This document shows positions 18,674-26,709 of a stretch of DNA of 64,000 bases, one piece after another (the first letter of the stretch is position 1; each line of letters opens with the position of its first letter). A program made the translations under genes and the position numbers. The notes under the pieces are model-generated. The model ran no database searches and was not told the DNA's origin. It worked only from the letters and a program-made list of their open reading frames with translations. Source of the DNA: Dysgonomonas sp. PF1-14. GTDB taxonomy: Bacteria; Bacteroidota; Bacteroidia; Bacteroidales; Dysgonomonadaceae. The stretch lies in NCBI RefSeq assembly GCF_029892965.1, contig NZ_JARXWN010000007.1, forward strand, positions 62,001 through 126,000. Direction: 5' to 3'.

Positions 18674-19312
18674 ATGCAATTAAAGAAAGTTAATAATGAT
18701 GAGAATGGTCTGTTTACAGCCCGTACATCGGTCAGAAAGTATGACAAATCGGTAAAAATAAGCAGAAAAGAGATAGCCGATATCTTGCAGGATGCAATGA
18801 CAGCTCCATCTTCATTAAACCTGCAGCCATGGCGTTTCTGGGTATTCGATACTCCTGAAGGAAAGGAATTGATAAAACCTTTTATGATGTTTAACATGCA
18901 ACAGTGGGAAACTTCATCTGCCATAATAGCTATCTACGGAGACATGGAGAATTTTTCTTATGCTGACGATATATATGGAGCAGCGGTGGAGCATAAGCTC
19001 GTGCCCGAAGAATATAAAGTGAAGATGTTGGAGATGATCCATTCATACGGTGCACAATACACAGAAGAGCGTCTGCGTAATTCGATCCTTCTCGATTGTG
19101 GATTTGTGGGTATGCAGATGATGTTGGCGGCTAAAGGCTACGGCTATGACACCAATCCTATCGGTGGGTTTATGCGAAAGGAACTGACCGAAGCGCTGGG
19201 GTTGGATGCCAAACGTTATATTCCTGTGTTACTCTTATCGATAGGGAAAGCGGACGAAAAAGGAAAAGATTCGATACGCTTTTCTGCTGATGAAGTTACG
19301 CAATGGAGATAA
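18674..19312 (+). CDS. Nitroreductase family protein
   Basis: 212 residues; an FMN-dependent NAD(P)H oxidoreductase fold. N-terminal FTARTSVRKYD is the usual R-x-S-x-R FMN-phosphate motif, followed by IADILQDAMTAPSSLNLQPWRFWV, another FMN contact region, and a late GYDTNPIGGF segment. The true substrate (quinone, nitroaromatic or other) cannot be told. Monocistronic, with its own -7 element; the next gene is 205 bp away. Confidence 0.88.
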   Translation: MQLKKVNNDENGLFTARTSVRKYDKSVKISRKEIADILQDAMTAPSSLNLQPWRFWVFDTPEGKELIKPFMMFNMQQWETSSAIIAIYGDMENFSYADDIYGAAVEHKLVPEEYKVKMLEMIHSYGAQYTEERLRNSILLDCGFVGMQMMLAAKGYGYDTNPIGGFMRKELTEALGLDAKRYIPVLLLSIGKADEKGKDSIRFSADEVTQWR

Positions 19313-19517
19313 TGTAAAGTAAATGATAAAAGTTTATCAATAGTATATGTTTAGTCAATGGTTGACAAAATTGGTACAACAAAAAAGTAGTGATTATAAA
19401 AAAGTAGCAAAAGACGTTACATTCGTTACATTTTAGTTAAAATTTTGTGTGCCGGTATATTCATATAATCAATTAACTACTATATAATAAGTTGTTTAAC
19501 CCTATATATAAATATCT

Positions 19518-21617
19518 ATGATTATGAAGAGAATAATTATTTCATGTTTAATATTAATAATGATAATGACAACAATAGAAGCTCAAAACCCGTTTTTCTC
19601 GGCTTATAAAACCCCTTATGAAACTCCGCCATTCAATGAGATAAAGAATGAGCATTACGAACCGGCCATAGATAAAGCGATTGCAGAGCATCAGGCCGAG
19701 ATCAACAGTATTGTACTGGTCCGTTCAGTGCCTACTTTCGAGAATACAATAGTGCGCTTTGAAGAGTCAGGGAAACTTCTGTCGCGTGTCGCTTCTGTAT
19801 TCTTTAACCTGTTGAGTGCCGAGAGCGATGACGAAATGCTGGAAATAGCACAACGTATTCAGCCAAAACTTTCGGCTCACTCAAATGAGATTAACCTGAA
19901 CGAGGGCTTGTTTCAGAAAGTTAAGGCAGTGTATGATAAACGGAACGAATCGAATCTGAATCCGGAACAAATCCGCCTTGTGGAAAAAATATACATCGGG
20001 TTTGAAAACAGTGGTGCTACCCTTACGGGGAATGACAGGGATAAATACAAAGAATTATCGACAAGACTAAGCCAGCTGACTCTGACCTTTGGACAGAATG
20101 CCTTGAAAGAAAATAATAAATATGAAATGCTGCTTACAGACGAGGCTGATCTGGCAGGGTTGCCTCAAATGGTAAAAGATGCTGCCGCAGCAAAGGCTAA
20201 GGCGAAAGACAAAGAAGGTTGGATGTTTGATCTGTCAGCGCCTAGCTATATTGCTTTTATGAAATATTCGTCGCGTCGCGATCTGCGCGAGAAGCTATAT
20301 CTGGCCTATACTACACAATGTGTGGCCGGAGGTGAGTTTGATAATCAGAATAATGTAAGAGAGATAGCGAAGACCCGTATGGAGATAGCAAATTTGCTCG
20401 GCTATCCGGATTATGCAACCTATGTGCTGCGCAATAAGATGGCTAAAGATAAAGAGCATGTATATGGCTTGCTTAACGATCTGTTCGATGCTTATGGCAG
20501 TGCCGCCCGTCAGGATGTACAGATGGTGCAGCAGTTTGCTCTAGATATGGAAGGCAAGAGTATAGATATTAAGCCTTGGGACTGGTCATATTATTCAGAG
20601 AAACTGAAAGATGCCAAATATAGCGTCAGTGATGAATTGGTGCGTCCTTATTTTGAACTGGAGAATGTAAAGAAAGGCGTTTTCGGTTTGGCTACAGACT
20701 TGTATGGCATTACATTTAAGAAAAATACAGAAATTCCGGTTTACCATTCCGAAGTGGAGGCTTTTGATGTGTTAGATGAGAATGGAAAATATCTGGCAGT
20801 ATTATACACCGATTTTCACCCGCGCGAAGGTAAAAGACAGGGAGCATGGATGACCGAGTTTAAAGGTCAATATGTAGAAAAAGGTGTAGACTCGCGTCCG
20901 TTTGTTGCCATTGTGATGAATTTTACCCGCCCAACAGAAACAGAACCGGCATTGCTTACATTTGATGAAGTAGAGACATTCCTTCACGAATTTGGTCATG
21001 CCCTTCATGGCATACTTACCAAATGTACGTATGAAACGCTGTCGGGTACAAATGTACTACACGATTTTGTGGAGTTGCCTTCCCAGATAATGGAGAACTG
21101 GTTGACTGAGAAAGAATATCTGGATAAATTTGCAGTGCATTACAAGACAGGTGAGAAAATACCTGCCGAGCTTGTTCAAAAACTGGTTGATGCCGCTAAT
21201 TACAATGCCGGTTACCTGTGCTATCGCCAGCTTTCGTTCGGTTATCTGGATATGGCGTGGCACACACTCAATTCAGCTTATGACGGAGATGTGATTGCAT
21301 TCGAGCGAAATGCGATGAGTAAAACGGCACTGCTTCCGGTAATTGATGGTACGGCTATGTCTACATCATTCGGTCATATATTTTCGGGTGGTTATGCTGC
21401 CGGATATTATGGGTACAAGTGGGCAGAAGTATTGGATGCCGATGCATACGCATTATTTAAAGAAACAGGTATCTTCAATAAGGAAACAGCTAAGTCGTTC
21501 CGCAAAAATATTCTGGAAAGAGGGAATACAGAGGAACCAATGAGCCTGTATGTAAAATTCAGAGGACAGGAACCTACGGTAGATGCTCTGCTGAAACGAA
21601 ATGGCATAAAGAGATAA
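19518..21617 (+). CDS. dcp: M3-family peptidyl-dipeptidase (Dcp/oligopeptidase A type), exported
   Basis: 699 residues. Zinc metallopeptidase of the thimet family; the catalytic motif is FLHEFGHALHG with His490, Glu491 and His494, and the third ligand Glu lies in the following FVELPSQIMENW. The N-terminus (MKRIIISCLILIMIMTTIEA) is a signal peptide, so the enzyme is probably periplasmic and trims short peptides, like Dcp homologues of Bacteroidetes. Two start codons six bases apart (19518 and 19524) are possible; the second gives the cleaner signal peptide. A terminator follows. Confidence 0.9.
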   Translation: MIMKRIIISCLILIMIMTTIEAQNPFFSAYKTPYETPPFNEIKNEHYEPAIDKAIAEHQAEINSIVLVRSVPTFENTIVRFEESGKLLSRVASVFFNLLSAESDDEMLEIAQRIQPKLSAHSNEINLNEGLFQKVKAVYDKRNESNLNPEQIRLVEKIYIGFENSGATLTGNDRDKYKELSTRLSQLTLTFGQNALKENNKYEMLLTDEADLAGLPQMVKDAAAAKAKAKDKEGWMFDLSAPSYIAFMKYSSRRDLREKLYLAYTTQCVAGGEFDNQNNVREIAKTRMEIANLLGYPDYATYVLRNKMAKDKEHVYGLLNDLFDAYGSAARQDVQMVQQFALDMEGKSIDIKPWDWSYYSEKLKDAKYSVSDELVRPYFELENVKKGVFGLATDLYGITFKKNTEIPVYHSEVEAFDVLDENGKYLAVLYTDFHPREGKRQGAWMTEFKGQYVEKGVDSRPFVAIVMNFTRPTETEPALLTFDEVETFLHEFGHALHGILTKCTYETLSGTNVLHDFVELPSQIMENWLTEKEYLDKFAVHYKTGEKIPAELVQKLVDAANYNAGYLCYRQLSFGYLDMAWHTLNSAYDGDVIAFERNAMSKTALLPVIDGTAMSTSFGHIFSGGYAAGYYGYKWAEVLDADAYALFKETGIFNKETAKSFRKNILERGNTEEPMSLYVKFRGQEPTVDALLKRNGIKR

Positions 21618-21646
21618 TACAGGTTATTCTGATATTGTTATAATGG

Positions 21647-21675
21647 GGCTACTCTAACAGGAGTGGCCTTGTTTT
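21647..21675 (+). terminator. Terminator of the M3 peptidase gene
   Basis: Stem GGCTACTC/GAGTGGCC with a 6-nt loop (one G-U pair), followed by TTGTTTTG. Confidence 0.75.
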
Positions 21676-21757
21676 GTCATAAAAAAAGCAAACAGTGCCT
21701 GAATATGTCAAAAGTGCGAATAAACGTAGGCTTTATTACATTTTTCATCTTAATATT

Positions 21758-21790
21758 TTTGTTATAACAGGTCATTTAATCCTATCTTTG
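21758..21790 (+). promoter_or_regulatory. Bacteroidetes promoter of the small gene at 21832
   Basis: TTTG (21758-21761), 21-nt spacer, TATCTTTG (21783-21790). The start site would be ~35 bp before the ATG at 21832, supporting a real small gene. Confidence 0.6.
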
Positions 21791-21831
21791 TAGCAGGAAG
21801 TCTTGAAGTAGTATATTAATAAGTTAAGCCT

Positions 21832-22026
21832 ATGAAAAACTTAATTACTTACCTGTTTAGTAATAATAAGAAGGCGTATTCAGAAATAGCAACCCAAAAT
21901 GGTTGTGGAGTACTCCGGGTCTGTGCTTTGGCTCATGGTAAAAAAGCCAAAAGAGACCATGATTATACTGTATTGCAGGCATTGGTCAATAGAGGTATCG
22001 TATCGGGGTATAGGATGATGGTATGA
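21832..22026 (+). CDS. Small hypothetical protein, HTH-like
   Basis: 64 residues, basic. The stretch AYSEIATQNGCGVLRVCALA followed by HGKKAKRDHDYTVLQALVNR has the spacing of a small helix-turn-helix (a four-residue turn around NGCG, then a putative recognition helix). I recognise similar short proteins in Bacteroidales but no named family. A consensus promoter lies at the right distance upstream. There is no nuclease or phage gene nearby. Confidence 0.5.
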   Translation: MKNLITYLFSNNKKAYSEIATQNGCGVLRVCALAHGKKAKRDHDYTVLQALVNRGIVSGYRMMV

Positions 22027-22134
22027 ATACTTACTCAATCGGAGTAGATAATAATACCTATTGATTATTTTGCTTTTAACTCATTTTTTATGACAGAAGC
22101 TATTACTTTTGCACTACAGTAATAGTATAAAACA

Positions 22135-23172
22135 ATGAAGTATAGTTTTGCAAACGATTACAGCGAAGGTTGTCATCCTCGTATTCTGGAGGCGTTAGCC
22201 CATACAAATCTTATTCAGCAGGCCGGATATGGCGATGATAGCCATACCTGTAATGCAAGTGATACTATCCGCCGGTTGGCAGGTAATACAGATATTGATG
22301 TCCATATGGTGGCAGGAGGCACGATGGCCAATCTTGTTGTGCTGGCCTCAGTTCTCCGTCCTTTCGAGTCGGTTGTGGCTGCAACTACAGGACATATCTA
22401 TACCAACGAGGCAGGGGCGATAGAGGCTACCGGACATAAAGTAGAAGCAGCTCCTACTGTCGATGGTAAGCTACGTCCGGCTGATATTGTTCCTTTCCTG
22501 AATAAGGCACGGGGACATCATTTGGTGCGTACACGGGCCGTATATATATCCAATTCTACAGAGTTAGGTACTGTATATACCAAGCAGGAACTGATAGACC
22601 TGTATGAGTTCAGCAAAGCAAACAATCTGATTCTGTTTATGGATGGAGCCCGATTGCCAATGGCGTTAACCGCACCTTCCAACGATCTGACTCTGGCTGA
22701 TATAGCGCGATATACAGATGTATTTTATATCGGGGGAACAAAGTGCGGAGCTATGTTGGGTGAAGCGATTGTGATTTCTAATCCAGACCTGAAGCAAGAC
22801 TTCAAATACCACCTTAAGCAACGCGGAGCGCTCTCCGCCAAAGGGCGCACTATCGGAATACAGTTTGAACAACTGTTGCAGGATAACCTTATATTTGAAT
22901 TGGCCGATCATGCGAATAAAATGGCTTCCCGGTTAGCCTGTGCCTTTAAGCAACTCGGGTGCCCGTTGTTGATAGATTCGGATACTAACCAACTGTTTCC
23001 GGTCTTGTCCAATGCTATGATTACTCTCTTGCAGAAAGATTATGGCTTTCTTATATGGAGCGTTGTGGACGAGGATCGTTCTGCTGTCCGGCTGATTACA
23101 TCGTGGGCAACTCCTGAGCGGGTAGTGGACGAATTTATCAAAGATCTTCGCCGGGTATATAGTGTGAAATAA
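22135..23172 (+). CDS. ltaE: Low-specificity threonine aldolase-type PLP enzyme
   Basis: 345 residues, fold-type I PLP enzyme that cleaves L-threonine or allo-threonine to glycine and acetaldehyde. FANDYSEGCHPRILEAL at the N-terminus, VAGGTMANLVVLAS for the cofactor phosphate loop, LFMDGARLPMAL with the PLP-pyridine Asp, and the Schiff-base Lys203 in YIGGTKCGAMLGEA. Length and motifs match the beta-eliminating-lyase/threonine-aldolase family. It begins ~110 bp after the small gene, with no clear -7 element of its own. Confidence 0.88.
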   Translation: MKYSFANDYSEGCHPRILEALAHTNLIQQAGYGDDSHTCNASDTIRRLAGNTDIDVHMVAGGTMANLVVLASVLRPFESVVAATTGHIYTNEAGAIEATGHKVEAAPTVDGKLRPADIVPFLNKARGHHLVRTRAVYISNSTELGTVYTKQELIDLYEFSKANNLILFMDGARLPMALTAPSNDLTLADIARYTDVFYIGGTKCGAMLGEAIVISNPDLKQDFKYHLKQRGALSAKGRTIGIQFEQLLQDNLIFELADHANKMASRLACAFKQLGCPLLIDSDTNQLFPVLSNAMITLLQKDYGFLIWSVVDEDRSAVRLITSWATPERVVDEFIKDLRRVYSVK

Positions 23173-23370
23173 AAATAGGTGGATTTTCTCATATATACAA
23201 TTATTGATAGTTGTTAAATTAATATATAGACAATCTTTATGGGTTATGTTGTTAATTTTATTTTTAATTAATTGTTTGTTATTCAGTTGTTTGTGTTTTA
23301 TTGCAAACGTTTTCGGAAATTGTGTTTAACGATATCCAGTTGTTATTGCAATTAATTCGACAATTGTTAA

Positions 23371-23378
23371 TATCTTTG
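23371..23378 (+). promoter_or_regulatory. -7 element upstream of the ECF sigma gene
   Basis: TATCTTTG with an imperfect TTG about 22 nt further upstream. Transcription would begin about 40 nt before the ATG at 23425, favouring that start over the GTG at 23398. Confidence 0.5.
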
Positions 23379-23424
23379 TGCTGTTAATATTTACGACGTG
23401 AGTTGTAAGAAAAAGATAAAAAGT

Positions 23425-23940
23425 ATGATGACAAAAGCAACTAAAAGAGTACTGGAATCAAATTTGGTGCAATTACAAGGTAACATGTTGAATTTTGCAC
23501 TAAAGCTTACTGCTAACATGGATGAGGCGCAAGACCTGACTCAGGAGACAACTCTGAAAGCATTAAACAATATAGAGAAATATTATGATAATGTAAACTT
23601 CAAAGGATGGGTATTCACTATTATGCACAATCTATTTGTAAATAATTATCGACGTGCAGTACGCAATCAGACAATCGTAGACCAAACAGATAATCTTTAT
23701 CATCTGAATTTACCTCAGGATTCAGGATTCGATACTCCCGAAGGCTCCATTGCTTACGCCGAAATAAACAAGGTATTGGATAGTTTTGCTGACGAATATC
23801 GCGTTCCTTTCTCAATGCACGTTTCCGGATATAAGTACGAAGAAATAGCAGAAAAACTAAAACTTCCATTAGGTACAGTAAAGAGCCGTATCTTTTTTGC
23901 CCGTAAAAGATTACAGGAAATACTGAAAGATTACAGATAA
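23425..23940 (+). CDS. ECF-type RNA polymerase sigma factor, orphan
   Basis: 171 residues from ATG 23425 (an in-frame GTG at 23398 would add nine lysine-rich residues). Region 2 (~17-80) contains AQDLTQETTLKAL and FKGWVFTIMHNLFVNNYRR, the -10 recognition and melting helices; region 4 (~115-168) has YEEIAEKLKLPLGTVKSRIF plus a basic ending. There is no sigma-1.1 or region 3. No anti-sigma gene (FecR-like or zinc-finger) lies next to it, so control must be by another route or by transcription. Terminator directly downstream. Confidence 0.88.
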   Translation: MMTKATKRVLESNLVQLQGNMLNFALKLTANMDEAQDLTQETTLKALNNIEKYYDNVNFKGWVFTIMHNLFVNNYRRAVRNQTIVDQTDNLYHLNLPQDSGFDTPEGSIAYAEINKVLDSFADEYRVPFSMHVSGYKYEEIAEKLKLPLGTVKSRIFFARKRLQEILKDYR

Positions 23941-23971
23941 TTTCTTTATTCTTGTTTGTCAAACAATATAT

Positions 23972-24006
23972 AATCCTTCCGTTTTTGCGGAAGGATTTTT
24001 CTTTTT
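23972..24006 (+). terminator. Terminator of the ECF sigma gene
   Basis: Perfect 10-bp stem AATCCTTCCG/CGGAAGGATT with a TTTTTG loop, followed by a long T-rich tail. Confidence 0.92.
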
Positions 24007-24066
24007 TAATTTTTTCTCTATTTTTCATTCTTCATTTTTATATATAGATAAATATTCTTTATTTTA

Positions 24067-24798
24067 ATGCAAAAATTTACTGAGTATATGGAGAATATTT
24101 TATCGGATATTCGTCAGGCATTGATCGATAGTGCCGATGATAAAACAAAAGCAACCTCGCAAAATTATTTCAGAGAGGAGATAAAATTCTATGGTGTCAG
24201 AGTTCCGCAGGTGAATAAGATCAGTAAAGAAGTATTTGCTGTAATAAAGACTGGAAGTAAGAAAGATATCTTTACTTTGTGTACTACCCTGTGGAAGTCC
24301 GGATATCTGGAAGAATCTTTTATTGCCTGCAATCTGTCATACTATATCAACAAGTTATATGAACCTGCTGATTTTAAGATTTTCGATGACTGGGTAAATC
24401 ATTATGTAAGCAACTGGGCGTCATGCGATACCCTTTGCAATCATACTGTTGGCACATTTATAGAAATGTATCCCGATTATATACCGGAACTGAAACGCTG
24501 GGCTTTATCAGAAAACCGTTGGGTAAAACGTTCAGCTGCGGTAACATTGATCATTCCTGCACGCAAAGGCATGTTTCTGTCCGATATATTCGACATTGCC
24601 GATACTTTGCTGACGGATAAGGACGATCTGGTGCAGAAAGGATATGGATGGATGCTGAAAGCTGCCAGTGAACGCTATCGCGATGAAGTATTTGAATACG
24701 TAATGTCTAAGAAATCCATGATGTCGCGAACATCCCTTCGCTATGCTATAGAGAAGATGCCTCCCGACATGCGGAGTAAAGCAATGGCAAAACCCTGA
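24067..24798 (+). CDS. alkD: DNA alkylation repair protein, AlkD-like HEAT repeat glycosylase
   Basis: 243 residues made of about six HEAT-like helical pairs. NYFREEIKFYGVRVPQVNKI is the usual first helical pair, and NHYVSNWASCDTLCNHTVG is the conserved NW-x3-D stretch that lines the DNA cleft, with the catalytic Asp. Later motifs VKRSAAVTLIIPARK and VQKGYGWMLKAASE match the family. Such enzymes remove cationic N3/N7 alkylpurines without base flipping. An alternative ATG lies seven codons downstream. Stands alone. Confidence 0.85.
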   Translation: MQKFTEYMENILSDIRQALIDSADDKTKATSQNYFREEIKFYGVRVPQVNKISKEVFAVIKTGSKKDIFTLCTTLWKSGYLEESFIACNLSYYINKLYEPADFKIFDDWVNHYVSNWASCDTLCNHTVGTFIEMYPDYIPELKRWALSENRWVKRSAAVTLIIPARKGMFLSDIFDIADTLLTDKDDLVQKGYGWMLKAASERYRDEVFEYVMSKKSMMSRTSLRYAIEKMPPDMRSKAMAKP

Positions 24799-24951
24799 TA
24801 AAAAGAAGAAGCCCGCAACATCACATCGCAGACTTCCTTAACCTTAACACAAACTTTACAAAACTACACTCCGTTATAACGGATATTGAGCATAAAATGT
24901 TTGATAGAAATAGTTAATTATTTATATAAATATCATAATATATATATATGA

Positions 24952-24989
24952 ATATCCTTGATGGATATCCTTGATGGATATCCTTGCTG
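24952..24989. repeat. 13-bp tandem repeat, about 2.9 copies
   Basis: Unit ATATCCTTGATGG: two perfect copies (24952-24964, 24965-24977) and a partial third. It lies in the convergent spacer between alkD and the kinase gene. Confidence 0.85.
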
Positions 24990-25018
24990 TTTATTGCGCT
25001 TTATTTCAGTGTTTTATG

Positions 25019-26155
25019 TTATTCACCTCTGCGTATGCGTATCTGTATTGCATTGTCGATAGGTTTATCATTCACAATAATAAAATAGCCGCCGCCACCT
25101 GCTCCGCTCAGTTTCCACCCCATAGCTTTATCCTTATACTTGTCTATGATATCGAAGACATCTTTGTTGACCATATGCGGATACATCGTTATTTGCGCTT
25201 CAAAACTGTTGCGTACCGCAGTGCCGAAAAGTTTCAGGTCTTTCTGTTTCAACGCTTCCCAGCATGCAATAGCCGCATCACTGAGTTTTTTTGCATTATC
25301 CGGAGTTATATTTGTATCCGACAATACATCGTAATCGCAATGGCGGGGATACAACGGTACAAGCCACAAATGTTTTTCAATCCAGTTTAGCAGGTCGTCA
25401 TCCAATACATTCTCAATTTCCGTAGGCCAGAAATCTCCGTTATAATGCAGCCTGTTGAGTCCCGGCATCACTATACCCAGCGAATCTTGCGAACCGCTTA
25501 CATATTTCGTTCCCGGAGGATTTTCGTAACAAAAAAGTGTTTTAGCCAGCTTTTCCTTATTCCCTGCCGGAATATCTATCTGCCAGAGCTCTATTGCTTT
25601 CTTACGCGAACTGGTAGACATCCCGCTCCGATCGTTAAATTCATAATCGGGCTCTACCGAAATAGTGAGCACAGGCCCCGCGTACAAGGTACTCACAGAG
25701 GGTTGGTCGAGCCATCCTCCTGCCAGATCGATCCGGTAAGGGATTCTGCATTCTTCGCGTAGGGCTGTCGTCGACCTCGATGGGAGATTTTCGTGAGGTA
25801 TGCGTTTGCTTACAACATATTGTATGCCGAGTTCCCTGCAAAGTTCTTCTTTGAGTGCGCTATGTCCATCACTATTTACAAAAAAGATGTCAGGCTTTAA
25901 GGTTTTCAGTTCCTCCAGAAAATCAATAAGTCCACTTCCTGTATTCACCCATGCATCCTTTACCGATTTCAGAGCCTTTATCATATAAAGGCGTTCCTGC
26001 TCATTGTTGAAAGTCTTGCGGGCTTTCAGTTCATTTACCGTTTTATCCGAACCGATGCCTACGTACAAGTCGCCGTATGTTGCTGCCTCTTCGAAAAAGG
26101 CTACATGTCCGCTATGAAGCATATCGTAACACCCGCTGACGAAAACTTTTTTCAT
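25019..26155 (-). CDS. Cytidylyltransferase-GHMP kinase fusion protein
   Basis: 378 residues in two parts. Residues 1-133 form a nucleotidyltransferase of the cytidylyltransferase/HIGH superfamily: GCYDMLHSGHVAFFEEA carries the HxGH motif, and SRSTTALREE is the second, ISTT-type, motif. Residues ~137-378 are a compact GHMP-kinase module: YRIDLAGGWLDQPSVS resembles motif 1 of galactokinase-like kinases, and WKLSGAGGGGYFIIV is motif 3. Motif 2, normally GLGSSA-like, is replaced by SGSQDSLGI. Kinase plus nucleotidyltransferase in one chain is the logic of HldE or FKP, so a sugar activated to a CDP-type sugar is an attractive guess. The substrate is unknown and no glycan genes adjoin it. Confidence 0.75.
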   Translation of the reverse strand: MKKVFVSGCYDMLHSGHVAFFEEAATYGDLYVGIGSDKTVNELKARKTFNNEQERLYMIKALKSVKDAWVNTGSGLIDFLEELKTLKPDIFFVNSDGHSALKEELCRELGIQYVVSKRIPHENLPSRSTTALREECRIPYRIDLAGGWLDQPSVSTLYAGPVLTISVEPDYEFNDRSGMSTSSRKKAIELWQIDIPAGNKEKLAKTLFCYENPPGTKYVSGSQDSLGIVMPGLNRLHYNGDFWPTEIENVLDDDLLNWIEKHLWLVPLYPRHCDYDVLSDTNITPDNAKKLSDAAIACWEALKQKDLKLFGTAVRNSFEAQITMYPHMVNKDVFDIIDKYKDKAMGWKLSGAGGGGYFIIVNDKPIDNAIQIRIRRGE

Positions 26156-26709
26156 ATATTTTTTTTAGTGTAGTATATTATTCAATATGTAAATATAAAT
26201 CTTTTTTTGAGCTTAATACAAATTTATTGTATGATCCGGTCATATGTAAGTAACTGGTTTAATTTGATTGGCACTCTTATTTTGTATAAAAACAATACTG
26301 ATACCTGAATTAGTGATAGGAGTAATTTTAACTAAAAGCTTACAAAGTTGTACAAGTTTACGAGTCTTTAGTCTACTAGCCTGCTAGTTTGAAATTTTCT
26401 TTTTTCTCTCGTAGGGGCAGACCTGTGTGGCTGCCCATTTATCCGATATTCGGGCGAACACATGGGGTTCGCCCCTGCAGCATTCCTTTTTCAGTGTTTT
26501 GCAACTCTCTCCCTTCTGAGAGGGTTGGTGTGAGATAATTTTAACTAAAACCCGACATCTCTGACACATTTCCCCACCACTTTAAAGAGCTATTTTTCAA
26601 TCCGGCCAATCCATAATTTCGAACTTGATAACAACCGTTAATAAAAATAATGTGTATTTTTGATAATTCATTATATAGATAAAGGGAAATTAATATAATA
26701 CGTCTTATT
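26156..26709. other. Gene-free spacer with degenerate repeats
   Basis: 554 bp without a credible gene. It holds a short ACTAG-type stretch (26364-26396), the hairpin repeat at 26411-26478, a fragment CTCTCCCTTCTGAGAGGG (~26507) resembling the ligA-galK repeat, and AT-rich sequence before the S9 peptidase. No -7 consensus stands out. Confidence 0.6.
26411..26478. repeat. GTAGGGGC-type double-hairpin repeat
   Basis: Two hairpins, GGGCAG/CTGCCC (26415-26436) and GGGCGAAC/GTTCGCCC (26452-26474), whose outer halves are also inverted (GTAGGGGC ... GCCCCTGC). This is a widespread extragenic palindrome type in Bacteroidetes. No coding function. Confidence 0.7.

Noticed and set aside
24952-24989. CRISPR-like repeat
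   Set aside because: Units are contiguous 13-mers without spacers and no cas gene lies in the window.
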